Assembly: GCF_001640805.2 (NCBI RefSeq)
Contig: NC_066854.1
Span: 10,411,775 to 10,475,774, forward strand
Reading direction: 5' to 3'
From: Lates calcarifer
Taxonomy: Eukaryota > Chordata > Actinopteri > Centropomidae
DNA: 64,000 bases
Below, piece by piece: positions 28,301 through 40,993 of this stretch. Position 1 is the first letter of the stretch. Every line of letters starts with the position of its first letter. The notes below the pieces were generated by a model, which saw only the letters and a program-made list of their open reading frames with translations, ran no database searches and was not told the DNA's origin. Both the position numbers and the translations under genes were made by a program.

Positions 28301-29429
28301 ATTTGAAAGTGGTTTATATATAATGAGAATAGAATATTTATCAACAAGTTGTTGCAGTTCTGTATTTTTAATGTAGAAAAAATATACAGTGTAGTGATCA
28401 GCTCTGACCACTAGAGGGCAGTGAAACATCATGGAAACAGTCAGGGCTGTAAGGTTCTAAAGGACCAGTTCCTGTGCAGAAAATGATCTGAAATGACCAA
28501 GACCCATTGGGTATGTATAACTGCACATATCTCAGTTTAATAAATATGTGGTAAAAAGTCTGTCTTCTTGTTTGTGTGTCTCAGGTCAGACAATAAGGTG
28601 ACAGTCCACTTCATCAACAGAGACGGGGAGAAGATCACAGTGAAGGGATCACCTGGAGACTCACTGCTAGATATTGTCATTAACGAAGACCTCGACTTTG
28701 ACGGCTTTGGTACGTAAGCGTGCTCATTCTCTTCTTTCATCACCTTTTTCTTTTCCTGCTTCTTGACGTCAGAGCCTTTCCCTGGTGTGATAAAACATGT
28801 CTTACCCTGTCTGTGTGTAACTGAGCCGGATGTCATCCATCAGATAAAGTTATGAAAGTGTGTGTGTTACAGGAGCGTGTGAGGGAACACTGGCGTGCTC
28901 CACATGCCATCTGATCTTTGATGAGGACGTCTACAAGAAGCTGGGGCCGGTCACAGACGAGGAGATGGACATGCTAGACTTAGCCTACGGCCTGACTGAC
29001 ACGTAAATAGTTATACTGTAATATATACCTGTAAATAGTTATATACCTGTGTTTAAATACACAATAAAATGAAATAACTATACTTTAAAAATACAAAAAC
29101 AGGCTGTTTATACTTGGATTGATGCAATCACTTGATTGTAAATTGAAATAATAGGAGCCTTTCTGGCTCATATATTAAAAGTGACTTAGATGAGTAAACT
29201 GATACAAGAGCAAGTAGTTCTTTATAAACTAGCGTAGGAGTTTTAGCATTAATAGGAGAACTGACAGATAGGCAATGTAGGCACTTGTGTAACACGTGCT
29301 CCTCATTTTCTCCCCCTCAGATCTCGTCTTGGCTGCCAGATCTGTCTGACAAAGAGCCTGGAGGGCATGGTGGCCAGGGTTCCAGAGAGTGTAGCCGACA
29401 TCCGGCAGAGCAAAGACGAATCTGCTTAA
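25394..29429 (+). CDS. fdx1: Adrenodoxin-type mitochondrial [2Fe-2S] ferredoxin
   Basis: Four exons, 25394-25527, 28585-28709, 28873-29002 and 29321-29429, join in phase to about 165 residues. The product carries electrons from ferredoxin reductase to mitochondrial cytochrome P450 enzymes, such as those of steroid synthesis. The start [18 protein letters not shown] and the Arg/Ser-rich first 45 residues look like a mitochondrial presequence. The cluster ligands are visible as [10 protein letters not shown] (C-x5-C-x2-C) plus the Cys of [21 protein letters not shown] and the [13 protein letters not shown] tail match FDX1 rather than FDX2. Fish can carry two FDX1-type copies, and I cannot tell which this is. 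No frame damage. Intron 1 (3.06 kb) holds a Tc1-like relic and otherwise nothing recognised. Confidence 0.93.
27550..28165 (-). mobile_element. Degraded Tc1-like transposon relic
   Basis: The minus strand encodes a decayed C-terminal end of a Tc1/mariner transposase: [20 protein letters not shown] followed by [19 protein letters not shown]. The flanking ATTCAGACCCTTT and TTGTCCTGTTGGAAGGCGAAC words are those of a very common fish Tc1 family. Stops and indels show it is dead. It sits in fdx1 intron 1. The borders are approximate. Confidence 0.8.
28405..28423 (+). promoter_or_regulatory. CTCF-like motif
   Basis: Core CCACTAGAGGGCAG at 28408-28421 fits the vertebrate CTCF consensus at essentially every core position. 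It lies in fdx1 intron 1, left of the NLR cluster. Motif match only; no binding is shown. Confidence 0.35.
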
Positions 29430-30251
29430 CCGGGACCCCCCTCCCCGCTGTGGAGCGTGGGTATAGACAGTGTGGTTGTGCCTGAACGATGGTAGGTGTA
29501 AATCTGTCAGTGTTGCTGTATCTGGCTGGCTGCAACAGCACTGTTTCTCCTTTTTTTTAAAAAAAACTTCTAACTCAAAGACGACTAGAGCTAGCTCTAA
29601 GTAAAACCGTACTCAGTTTACAGGACAGCCTTTGAAACCATTAGAGAAACTTGCAGCTGTATAGTCAATAACTAAATATTTATGAGACATAAACTCTACA
29701 CTGAGACAGATCTATGATATCATATCTGTGTAAACTCTGGCCTGATTTAAGGTTCATCCGTTTTAATCACTGTCAGAAAACGTTACACTTGTATTTGACA
29801 TGTAGTGGACGGCAGCAACAGACTCTGGACTCTTGCTACCGTCCACATCTGGTTTGTGGCTCTGCCCTCTGTTATAAGTGTCTTTTCCTTTTCTTGTTAC
29901 TATGACTAAATTTACATGGTTGCTAAAAGACTTTTTAGCTCAGTGCAGCTCTGATCTTCATCCAAACATTTGACATTCAGACCCTTCTCTTTGTGTGTAA
30001 ATTCAGTCATAACCCTGAACAAGGTGAAGGAAAAGACTGAAATGTTTGTGAACCATTAACAGTTCTGGATGCCTTTGAGATTGTGCTGATACTAATTCCC
30101 TCCACCCCCCAACATATATGTTATTTTACAAAATATGTAAACCCCCCCCCATTGTTGGTTTGATTAAATCTGTCATGTAACCATATAATTTCATCATATG
30201 ATTGTACATAGCTAGAACACACATATATCTGTGTATAGTGAAAAATAATGT

Positions 30252-30257
30252 AATAAA
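30252..30257 (+). terminator. fdx1: Polyadenylation signal, likely fdx1
   Basis: AATAAA 0.8 kb after the fdx1 stop, in an AT-rich stretch with no coding frame between. This implies a 3' UTR of about 830 bases. Confidence 0.4.
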
Positions 30258-30332
30258 AAAAAATCACCTTTCTAATGGCATGTTGAACTGTCAGTTTATA
30301 CATGTATATACAGGTATTGTTTGAAATTAAAT

Positions 30333-30370
30333 ATCTTAAGATTGATAGATCGATCTATCAATCTTAAGAT
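30333..30370. repeat. Perfect 38-bp palindrome
   Basis: The left half ATCTTAAGATTGATAGATC is followed with no spacer by its exact reverse complement; symmetry ends one base outside. It lies in the intergenic spacer just after fdx1. Function is unknown. It may be the fused ends of a lost inverted-repeat element. Confidence 0.95.
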
Positions 30371-30857
30371 CTGACCCACAATCCAAAACCAATAGATATT
30401 CAGTTTACAATTGTATAAAACACAAAAAAGTAGCAGATCCTCTCATTTGAAAGACTTCTGCATTCAAAAGTTCAATAAAACATCTAAACAGTTGATTAAT
30501 GTTCTGCTGAAAGACTGATTGATTAATTCAGTCTCAGTCTGATGGAAATAAACACTGGTAACTACAGTTGCTAAGTGTAACCTTGAACCACACTGATCGT
30601 AGCCGATTTTCTCTCTCCTCTCTAAGCAGCTGTTCTAATGGATGAGAGCTGTAGTCCAGTAATCTGAGGCCCACACTGACCTCTGGATCTGCAGGCTGCA
30701 CTCTGCTCCAACAAGCAGCAGTTTAAAATAACCTCTGCCTGATAGAGCACAGGAAGACAGATACAGTACATACACAATGCATATAATCTCTCATGTTACT
30801 GAGAGACATTTTATCTCCAAGTGTGCTCACATACACACAACCACACACTTACACAAA

Positions 30858-31580
30858 CACTGGAGGGCAGTGAAAAATCATCAGATCTGTATTTTCTCTC
30901 AGTATAACCAGCTATCAACAAGAACAGTTTTAACCAAAGTTCAGTTAAGGTGGAATCTTCTCATACTGAAAGACAAGTTGACAACATGCCAGCAAGCAAT
31001 GTGAGATGCAAAATAGCTATAAACGTCGCCATTAGACGGGAGCCACAGGCTATTTTCTGAAAGCACTGAAACAATTTGACAAGCAACAGAATTAAAATGA
31101 AGGACAATCACATCCTTCATAAACATCACAGGTTACTCTGCTTATTGAGTCATTAATGAATATCAATCCACAGAAAGATCTTTTGTCTAGTGAGGATAAT
31201 TCAAAGCAAAGCAAGAGTTCTACTTACTGAAGTCCTCCCCACAAATGTGTGTCTCTCTGCAGCTCACTTCTGTACTGAACAGGTTTGTGCACAAAAGGAG
31301 GTACATGCTCAAATTACAGCTCCTGACACACTTTTTTTTTTTTTTACTTCAGCGGACAAGAATCCAGTCTGACTGGTTGGACTGAAGTGTGATTGTCAGT
31401 GTTAAAAGAAACACTGGAGAGTTGTTAAAATGCGAGTTGAACCTCAAGGCCCCTGGCTATGTTTTATCACTCCTGTTATTACCTGAAGAGTTTGAAAAGT
31501 AAAGATACATACTCTCTCACAGTTCAGATATTCTGAGTGGGTTTCATTTGTGAATCTTGTGTGTGAAAATCCTCCTTCCT
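30858..31580 (-). repeat. Inverted repeat arm A, partner of 40994-41729
   Basis: This 723-base segment is the near-identical reverse complement of 40994-41729. The two arms lie on either side of NLR-1. Both arms begin or end at CACTGGAGGGCAGTG and stop abruptly after CCTCCTTCCT. Both keep matching open frames that are conserved only because the DNA is conserved. Arm B lies just before the NLR-2 start and contains a GACTTCA|gtaagt donor, so the repeat may be a copied NLR promoter and 5' exon. That role is inference. Confidence 0.9.
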
Positions 31581-31853
31581 GCACAGATGCCCAAAGTCAC
31601 TTCATAGTGATAAACCATGGGGTGAAATCACAGGATGTAAATTGTGAAGCATCTCATGCTGAAAGACAAGTTGACAACAACACACCAGCAGGTAAAGTGC
31701 AAATAGAGACATTAAAAGGTTGGTGTAGGATACTTACTGGACCACGTCCCTGAAAACCAGGAAGGATGATGGGTAGGTGAAAAGCACTCCGTCTTCTTCT
31801 CCTCCTTTAAGTTTCTAGCAGCTAACCCAATCACATCTCTCCCCGGGCCTGTA

Positions 31854-32255
31854 ATCAGAGCCGTTTCTTGCTATGCAAATGCGTAGGGCCCCACAAGCCA
31901 CTACGGGGCCCAAAAGTGGTGTTCAGCCTCGCCGGAGGAGAATTAAAATGACCTGTATTTATACCTTATATGCTTAAAAATAAACGTAGGATATATGAAT
32001 AAAATAAGCCGCAATGATAAGCTGTGGCTAGTGTTTTTGTGGCATAATTAAGTCAAAATCGTTGGACTCCACTGTCGCGCAGTGAGTGATGTCAGCCGAC
32101 AGTTATGATGGGAATGATTGACAGGTACCCATCATTCCCGTTAGTGAGGGTATGAATGGCGAACGACGTTATGGCTTCAAAAAGAAGTTATCGTAGTGGG
32201 GCAGAAAAACGTAAGAAGAGGAAAACGGAGGAAGAAAGACAGTCAAAGGATAAAG
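31854..32255 (+). mobile_element. 5' fragment of a hAT-like transposon
   Basis: The left end CAGAGCCGTTTCTTGCTATG with GGGCCC-rich DNA matches the ends I recall for hAT elements of the ZMYM1-like group. An ATG at 32171 opens MASKRSYRSGAEKRKKRKTE and runs to a TAAAG|gtaagg donor at 32255, as in the first exon of such transposases. I find no catalytic region downstream, so only the 5' end remains. Confidence 0.6.
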
Positions 32256-34683
32256 GTAAGGCATTTGTTCGTGATGTGGGGTGGATGGGGGGATGGGGGG
32301 AGGTGTAATGCCGAGTTTTTAGCAAGTTTTTCTGTTTCTGTTCTGCTAGCTAGCTCAGCTAGCTCAGCTAGCCTCAGATAAATGCTAGTTAGCTGCCTAG
32401 GACTTGTATGCTCGTAAACCCAGCTTTCCTCTAAATAATTCCTTGTAATTTTCCAGTCTTTTAAAGACTAAAATGTTGTTGGAAGATTCTGACCATCATT
32501 TTCTTGTCTTTTCACAATAAAACCATCACTGTGAATATTAGTATTTTGTCTTTCTCTTAACTGCAGGACAACTGAGCTGATTAAGTAAAAACTAAAATGC
32601 TGACAGTTTGTTTAAAACATATGTGAAAAGACAAAGACAGTCAATGAAAATGGTGTTGAAGGTTTATGTCCTTAGGAAAGGCGGGAAAGGTCAAAGAAAT
32701 CATGTTTACAATGTCTTTGTCCCTGAGGCTTGAGGTAATCGATGGCTCAAAGTGTTTTGAAGTTGATGGTTCAACTCAGCAATCTCTTTATTGGTGCATT
32801 GCACTGTCATCCCATCACTGTGTCTGCTGGTTGTCAGTTCATTTAGAGTGCATCTATAAATGTCCTCTGTCCTGATTGTTGTCATTTTTTACAGTGCATA
32901 CTCTTGATAAATTTGTTTACTGATTGTCACCCTGGTTGTCATGTTTTTTTAACAGTGCATCCTCACGTTCCTCGCTTCTGGACACAGTTTTAAATGTTTG
33001 TTTTTTGTTGTTTGTGTTTGTATGGTTTGTATTGAGCCAATCATTAGTGCAATTCTAATAACAAGATTGAAGTATTTTTATAATTTCAGAACACTTGGTG
33101 TCATCACTTTTCAATAATCTGACATTGTGCAGTTTATTTTTTCTCCACTCAAGGGTGTTACATCATTGTCAATGAGGAGTCAGTCCTGATCAATAATAAA
33201 TAAGAATGAAAACATCAAACAGCAGCAGTGAGTTTGCAGAGAATGTGTGTGTGCACACTGGGGTCCTGAGGAAATGTATTGTCTGAAAAAGACTTTGGCA
33301 TGTGAACTTTAGTCTGACCGAGATGCACTCCAACTAGTCAGACAGCATATTTTTTAGAGAAGAGACCATTCTGGCACATACACACATTCATAACAGACAA
33401 GGACAAAGCACAAAGCTCCTTTTCTACACGTACCGCAGAGAGCTGCTGAGTGATGAAGTTCATGGGAAAAGTTGAGTAAGTGGAGATCTTGATTGATTTT
33501 TTTTAAATATCTTCATAGGCCGAGCACAGCAGCTTTTACTGGAAAACTGGAAACAGTTTGTTAACCATGTTGCTGCTGACAGCACATTACATCTTTCTGT
33601 AGATTGATTCTATTGCAACAGACAATCAAACAGAGTAAGTGTGTGTTTTGTATGGGAGACTTTTAATGGTAATTCATATGATTATCTCTAGTTTACTTAG
33701 CTTTCAGAAAGTAGCCAATGAGCTGCCCCTAGTGGTCGATTCATATTTATTGCTGCTTTTAAACTCTGAGCCCACGCATCTTTACAGCATGTTAACAGTC
33801 TCCTGCTAAACTTCACATTTGATTCAGCCTCCATCCTGAACAGCAGCAGCTTCATTGTTTTTCCCCTTTGTTCATACATGAACAAAAACACAGACTTTGG
33901 GAATTAAAGGAGAGGTGTTTTTGAAAGAGAGAGAGAGAGCAAAAGGAAGAGCCTGAGAAGATAAGAAGAACGGGAAAGCAGGAGGATAAAGGGTAGCAGG
34001 TAGAGGAGGAAGATGAGGGAAGTGCAGGAGAGCTAAGAAACTGGTGAGGGAAAATAGAAGGAAAGAAGGAGAGTATTGAAGAGGGTGATGGAGATGACTG
34101 GGAAAGAACTGGTTATAAAATATAGTTCAACAGAACATCACTGTGACAAATGCAGTCTATGAAACTACAGATTCATCAGTAAATATGATCTCATTTTCCT
34201 TGCATGAATCAAAATTTAGAATGTCTTTTATTTTGAAACATTTTCAGATTACTTTGCTTACTTTACTAATTAACTTTATATCACTTTACTTCAGGTCACT
34301 GTGCTGACAGTCAGGGAATGCCTCTGTAGCAGGAATGCACAATCAAAATATATTTCTCTTTACATTTAATCACTTCATTGACTGATTGATTTCATTAATC
34401 AGTTATTTATTGATTCATGTGTTTATCTGTTTGTCATTGTACAGTGTATGTTATAATGAATATCTATGATAATGTTGTGTGCTGGGCTGCTTCATGACAC
34501 CATCTAGTGGACTGATAGAAGCACAGCAGCTGATGGCAGCTCCCTCTGCCTCACAGCTGTCTGACTGCATTCAGTTAAGACTGATATGAAACAGAAAAGC
34601 AGCAGCTGATATTTTTACAGGAGAAATCATGTAAGGATGATTTCAGTTGATGTGCAGGTGAATGATTTGTGTTTCCTCTCCAG
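32256..34683. other. Intergenic spacer before NLR-1
   Basis: No gene recognised. It contains a CTAGCTCAG-type short repeat near 32346-32376, a purine-rich tract near 33925-34080, and a weak reversed CTCF-like site (CCATCTAGTGGA) near 34500. An ATCAT|gtaagg donor at about 34629 may end the first, non-coding exon of NLR-1. Confidence 0.4.
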
Positions 34684-34732
34684 ATGAAGGTAGAAAGTGT
34701 GTGTGAGCTGATGTGGATGTGAACTGAGCAGC

Positions 34733-37700
34733 ATGAATCAGTGTGAGGACAGAGAGGAGGGAGTCCCTCCCTCTAAAACCACTCTGTGTGGGGAACATGA
34801 GAGCCAGACCAAGGCTCAGAGGTGAGATGAACATCTCTAACTGTCCATGACTCTGAAGGTGTATGTGTGTTGTGTTGAAGCCTAGAGCGGCAGCATTACC
34901 TGTTCAACCTATTAAACACATTATTTTGAATCAAACACACACATTTATCAGTTCTGTTTTTGATTCAGGATCCAACAGCAGAGACCAGACTCTCCTGAAC
35001 CCAGCTGTCTGTCTTTCAAGAGCGACTGGTCAAAGGAATTTGGCATTGAATTTAAAAGACAATGTCCATCTGCTGCTCAGATGTAAGCTGTGACTGACAG
35101 TAAGACTTGGTTTATTGTAGTAAAGAGCTAGTTTGACCACATCTTAAATCAAAGCTCTGGCCATCATAGAGAGAGGAGAGAAGTGATGTGGTTTAAATAT
35201 GGAGACAACTTTTTCTGTGTTAGACAGTCTCTCCTGACCTCAGTTGTTAACATGAACAGTGACAGGAGTGATTGTGTGAAGAGTGAAAAAAGAGCTGAGA
35301 GAGAAGCTGTGTGGGAGCCAGACCAAATTTCACATGCAAGATAAGGATCTTTAACTGTTTTTAACTTATTCACTGTTTACCTCCAAATATCACTTCATGG
35401 ACCTTCTGTCTCTGTGTAGACAATATGAGCTAATTCTTCATGATTCCTCCACAGAGTGGACCAGGAGAGCTCAGAGGCTCCCAGTAGTCAGTCTGTCCTA
35501 CAGCATCAAACACACCTGGACTCCATATTTCAGGTCGGTACATGTACAATAATCTCCATGCTGCACTTTTTAGACAAGTGGATTGTCAGTCTGTCCAATA
35601 TGGATCTGATTCTTGGCTCCATGGTTTTAGTTTGTAGTGTTATTAATATAATATTCTGTTCCAGCTGCTGGAGGAGGACATTGTCAGTTTTGTGAAGAAG
35701 GAGCTGAAGAAGATCCAGAAGGTTCTGAGTCCAGATTACCCAGGATGCTTAGAGAGTCAGAGGGAGGATGAGGAGGTGTTGGACAGTGAGGATGAAGAGC
35801 AGAGGAGGAGCAGCAGAGAGGCATTTCTGAAGATCACACTGAACTTCCTGAGGAGAATGAAGCAGGAGGAGCTGGCTGACTGTCTGCACAGCAGTAAGAG
35901 GATTTAACATGATGGATAAATGGGACATTATCATTATTATTCTTACTATTATTGTTATTAAATCAAACAATGGAAGCACTTCTAAAGGGTCCATATTGAG
36001 TAATTTTAAAATAGCAATAACTTTAGTCTCAGGCCTGTGTTCAAGTAAAAATTAATTATCAGACAACCAGCACAGAAATAACAACACAAACAAGGCCAAG
36101 CAACCACATTTGACAAAGAATAAAAAGCATCATAAAATGATGCCTTACAATTAGTCCCACACATAACATGGCCACATGATCAAATTAGTTTTGACTTTTG
36201 GTATTTTAACCTCACTCTGTAATCAAGATATGTCCAGAAAACTGCATTATATTTGGAGATATTTTGCTGAAGACAGGAACATAGACATACTGACCACACA
36301 CATCTCCCCAACAATAAGCATAACCAAAAATAACATATTTGTCCAGTCACAAGAATATACATATTTTATTTTTAGATTCAGATACAGATACTGTATCCAA
36401 TATGCAGTTTAAATACATGGGTTTTGTTGTTTATTCAGGAACTCCGGCTACATGCCAGTGCAAACTCAAGTCTAACCTGAAGGAGAAGTTCCAGTGTGTG
36501 TTTGAGGGGATCGCTAAAGCAGGAAACCCAACACTTCTGAATCAGATCTACACAGAGCTCTACATCACAGAGGGAGGGACTGGACAGGTCAATGATGAAC
36601 ATGAGATCAGACAGATTGAAACAACATCCAGGAAACTACACAGACCAGAAACAACCATCAGACAAGAAGAGCTCTTTAAAGCCTCACCTGGAAGAGATGA
36701 ACCAATCAGAACAGTGATGACAAAGGGAGTGGCTGGCATCGGGAAAACAGTCTTAACTCAGAAGTTCACTCTGGACTGGGCTGAAGACAAAGCCAACCAG
36801 GACATACACTTCACATTTCCATTCACTTTCAGAGAGCTGAATGTGCTGAAAGAGAAAAAGTTGAGCTTGGTGGAACTTGTTCATCACTTCTTTACTGAAA
36901 CCAAAGAAGCAGGAATCTGCAGGTTTGAAGAGTTCCAGGTTGTGTTCATCTTTGACGGTCTGGATGAGTGTCGACTTCCTCTGGACTTCCACAACACTGA
37001 GACCCTGACTGATGTTACAGAGTCCACCTCAGTGGATGTGCTGCTGACAAACCTCATCAGGGGGAAACTGCTTCCCTCTGCTCGCCTCTGGATAACCACA
37101 CGACCTGCAGCAGCCAATCAGATCCCTCCTGAGTGTGTTGACATGGTGACAGAGGTCAGAGGGTTCACTGACCCACAGAAGGAGGAGTACTTCAGGAAGA
37201 GGTTCAGAGATGAGGAGCAGGGTAACAGGATCATCTCCCACATCGAGACCTCACGAAGCCTCCACATCATGTGCCACATCCCAGTCTTCTGCTGGATCAC
37301 TGCTTCAGTTCTGGAGGATGTGTTGAAAACCAGAGAAGGAGGAGAGCTGCCCAAGACCCTGACTGAGATGTACATCCACTTCCTGGTAGTTCAGATCAAA
37401 CTGAAGAACATCAAGTATGATGGAGGAGCTGAGACAGATCCACACTGGAGTCCAGAGAGCAGGAAGATGATTGAGTCTCTGGGGAAACTGGCTTTTGAGC
37501 AGCTGCAGAAAGGAAACCTGATCTTCTATGAATCAGACCTGACAGAGTGTGGCATCGATATCAGAGCAGCCTCAGTTTACTCAGGAGTGTTCACACAGAT
37601 CTTTAAAGAGGAGAGAGGACTGTACCAGGACAAGGTGTTCTGCTTCGTCCATCTGAGTGTTCAGGAGTTTCTGGCTGCTCTTCATGTCCATCTGACCTTC

Positions 37701-40450
37701 ATCAACTCTGGACTCAATCTGCTGTCAGAAGAACAATCAACCTCCAGGAAGTCTGAAACAAGAATAGATGAATCTGTAGAGACACTCTTCTACCAGAGTG
37801 CTGTGGACAAGGCCTTACAGAGTCCAAATGGACACCTGGACTTGTTCCTTCCGCTTCCTCCTGGGTCTTTCACTGCAGACCAATCAGACTCTCCTACAAG
37901 GTCTGGTGACTCAGACAGGAAGTGGCTCACAGACCAATCAGGAAACAGTCCAGTACATCAAGAAGAAGATTGAAGAGACTCCCTCTGCAGAGAAAAGCAT
38001 CAACCTGTTCCACTGTCTGAATGAACTGAATGATCGTTCTCTAGTGGAGCAGATCCAACAGTACCTGAGACCAGGAAGAATCTTCACAAATGAGCTGTCT
38101 CCTGCTCAGTGGTCAGCTCTGGTCTTCATCTTACTGTCTTCTGAAAAAGATCTGGACGTGTTTGACCTGAAGAAATACTCTGCTTCAGAGGAGGCTCTTC
38201 TGAGGCTGCTGCCAGTGGTCAAAGTCTCCAACAAAGCTCTGTAAGTGAACTGATATTTGGGCAGGCTCACTTGGCTTTAAGTATGCTGTTATCTTTTCAA
38301 CAACAAATAAGTTATGTTATTAACATGAGAAAAATTGTGTCAGTGAATGGTGAGAAGTTCCTTTATGCTTTTTATGCTAATTGTCGCTTCAGGCTGAGTG
38401 GCTGTAACCTCTCAGAGAGAAGCTGTGAAGCTCTGGTCTCAGTTCTCAGCTCTGAGTCCTCTACTCTGAGAGAGCTGGACCTCAGTAACAACAACCTGCA
38501 GGATTCAGGAGTGAGGCTTTTGTCCACTGGACTGAAGAGTCCACACTGTATGCTGGAATCTCTCAGGTCAGATGAAGTTACCATTTGCCTTAAGGCTGGG
38601 CCATCTATATAATCTAAAAACAAAAAAAGCCCAAAAACATTCTGCCTTGTCATTTCTGTATGTATTCTGAATGTAAGTGGAAACTAACATAGCACCAACC
38701 CACCTGCACACCTGAAACCCACCCAATAATCAATGCAATCATACCAAGCTGGCAGTATCATCATTATTTTGTCTCCTTACTGCTGGTAAAATACCACAGA
38801 GCTCTTTAAAAAAATTCACAGGCTAAGTCAGCAAGTTCAAACACTAATTCTTTTGGGTGTTTGCTTTGCAGACATACAATTTTTAATTCCATTTTGTAAT
38901 GCCATTAAATTTGAAGCAATATTCCCAGATAAACTGCTCTGTGTTGTTTTGTGTGTTCACAGGCTGTCAGGCTGTCTGATCACAGAGGGGGGCTGTGCTT
39001 CTCTGGCCTCAGCTCTGAGCTCCAACCCCTCCCATCTGAGAGAGCTGGACCTGAGCTACAATCATCCAGGAGACGCAGGAGCCAGGCCATTATATACTGG
39101 TCTGGAGGATCCACTATGGAGACTGGACACTCTCAGGTATGGTGGTACTGCCTGTTACTGACAATGTGGACATGAAACTTTATATCATCAGGGAGGACAT
39201 TCTAGTCTGACTTTGTCTCCCCTCAGTTTGGAGCCAGGTGGAGTCCAATGGTTGAAACCAGGTCTAAGGAAGTGTAAGTTTTTTGTTTTATTTGTAAAAC
39301 CAAAGCGCATTTTTAATAATTTAAATGAAAATCCCATTTCAAAGCAGTGATAACTTTCATTCAAATCCTACTGTGTTGTGTCTTAGGGCGCTTTCATACG
39401 CTGTTCAATTTGGTCCAAACCAGATCAGCAGATGTGAAAGGTGCCTCAGACCATGGTGCGGAGAGAGAATTTTTGATCTGACCAAAAAAGTGGTTTGGTC
39501 CAGATTAAACCAAACCATGGTCCATTTGCAGTTTAATTTTTTTTTCTGGATGGTTCAGACTTTTGACACAATTACAGGAGTTTGAGGCAAGTTCATCACC
39601 CACTAAACAATGGAGGAAGAAAAATAGATAGAGGAGAAGTCAAAATCAGTCCTGGCAGCACCCAGGGAGAGGAGACAAAATATTCAATTGTAATTTGGAC
39701 TGATGACAAAATCAAAAGTCAACTTGCAAAAAAAAGCATAAAAATGCCAAAAGAGGAACCCTATAGAAACACCATATAACTAATAACTTGCATCAGCTAT
39801 GGTAGGAAGGTACTAAGGCATATAAATGTAAAGACACAAGTCAATAACTGCAGCTGTATTCTGTCTTCTCTCTATCAGATTCCTGTGAACTCACACTCGA
39901 CACAAACACAGCACACAGAAACCTTAAACTGTCTGACAACAACAGGAAGGTGACACATGTGAGAGAGGATCAGCCATATCCTGATCATCCAGATAGATTC
40001 GACCTCCGGTCTCAGTTGCTGTGTAGAAATGGTCTGACTGGTCGCTGTTACTGGGAGGTCCAGACAGAAGGAGAGGTTGATATATCAGCAACTTACAGAG
40101 GAATCAAAAGGAGAGGAAGCAGTTACGACTGCTGGCTTGGAAGGAATGATCAGTCCTGGACTTTAAGCTGCTTTGAAGATGGTTACTCTGTCTGTCACAA
40201 TAATCAAATAACATTTGTCTGTCTCCCCTCTTCTCCCTCCCCTTCGTCTTCCTCCTCCTCCTCTGTCTCTAACAGAGTAGGAGTGTATGTGGACTGTCCT
40301 GCTGGCACTCTGTCCTTCTACAGAGTCTCCTCTGACACACTGATCCACATCCACACCTTCAACACCACATTCACTGAGCCTCTGTATCCTGGGTTTGGGT
40401 TTGTCCCTGACACCTCATTGTCTCTGTGTGACCTGGGAGAGGAAGTGTAG
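34733..40450 (+). CDS. NLR-1: NLRC3-like fish NLR (FISNA-NACHT-LRR-PRY/SPRY)
   Basis: Exons: 34733-34821 (start [16 protein letters not shown], a typical fish NLR N-terminus), 34969-35082 ([15 protein letters not shown] peptide), 35455-35533, 35665-35893 (helical, acidic), 36439-38240 (FISNA and NACHT), LRR exons 38393-38566 and 38963-39136, 39227-39273, and PRY/SPRY 39879-40450. Walker A GVAGIGKT is at 36726-36749, and Walker B is [12 protein letters not shown]. Such proteins are predicted cytosolic sensors or regulators of innate immunity; the ligand is unknown. LRRs show [16 protein letters not shown]. The one defect is an extra C at 37851-37852: NLR-2 reads TTCCTTCGCTTC, here TTCCTTCCGCTTC. 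It makes the NACHT exon 1,802 bases instead of 1,801 and stops the raw frame at 37973. Otherwise intact, so an assembly error is possible. Confidence 0.85.
39387..39530. mobile_element. Probable MITE in NLR-1 intron
   Basis: Begins GGGCGCTTTCATACGCTG and contains two facing TTTGGTCCAAACC/GGTTTGGTCC blocks. This resembles the short non-autonomous DNA transposons with GGCGCTTTCACAC ends common in fish. Borders and family are uncertain. Confidence 0.4.
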
Positions 40451-40793
40451 AGAATCTCATGTCCCTAAAACCAAAACAAAAGAATTAGCTATGGTATCAT
40501 GGTATACAACCTAGTGTAAGCTCAAAGTTATAGGTGAGAAAGTAGCACCTTAATATTTGCTTGTAAATGACACATACCCGTAAGTGGAGACATAACAAAT
40601 GATAATATAGCAAAACACAGCTGTTATAACTTGCAATGTCTATGCCCATGTATAAAAGTTAAGACATTTTCTGTTCAAGGTCTCAATCTGAATACATTAT
40701 CTTTGGCTTTGGGAGATTATATTGGACATTGTTCCGTATTTTCTGATATTTTGTACACAAAACAAAGATTATTGGAGAAAATAATTGGCAGAT

Positions 40794-40799
40794 GAATAA
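40794..40799 (+). terminator. Polyadenylation signal, NLR-1
   Basis: AATAAA about 340 bases after the NLR-1 stop at 40448-40450. The stretch between has no coding frame. Confidence 0.4.
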
Positions 40800-40993
40800 A
40801 TGGTGAAAACAATCCTTAGTTCCAGCCCCACATTAAATGAAGCATCGACTCCTCCCAGAGTCTGTTTCCCATAAACTGTAGTTTCAGTTCCTATGAGCCT
40901 TGTGACACATATTCTTAAAAAGGTAAGGTGACATTTTTCACTCTTTTTCTCTTGAATAACTCTTTGATCATGTTGTTAGCACTAACTGTTATT

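Noticed and set aside
30941..31372. Pair of conserved open frames matching others near 41182-41646
   Set aside because: Similarity comes from the inverted DNA repeat. Frames end at random and match no protein family I know.
36753..37375. Identical minus-strand open frames repeated in all three NLR genes
   Set aside because: Conserved only because the plus-strand NACHT exon is nearly identical; no codon or start evidence of their own.
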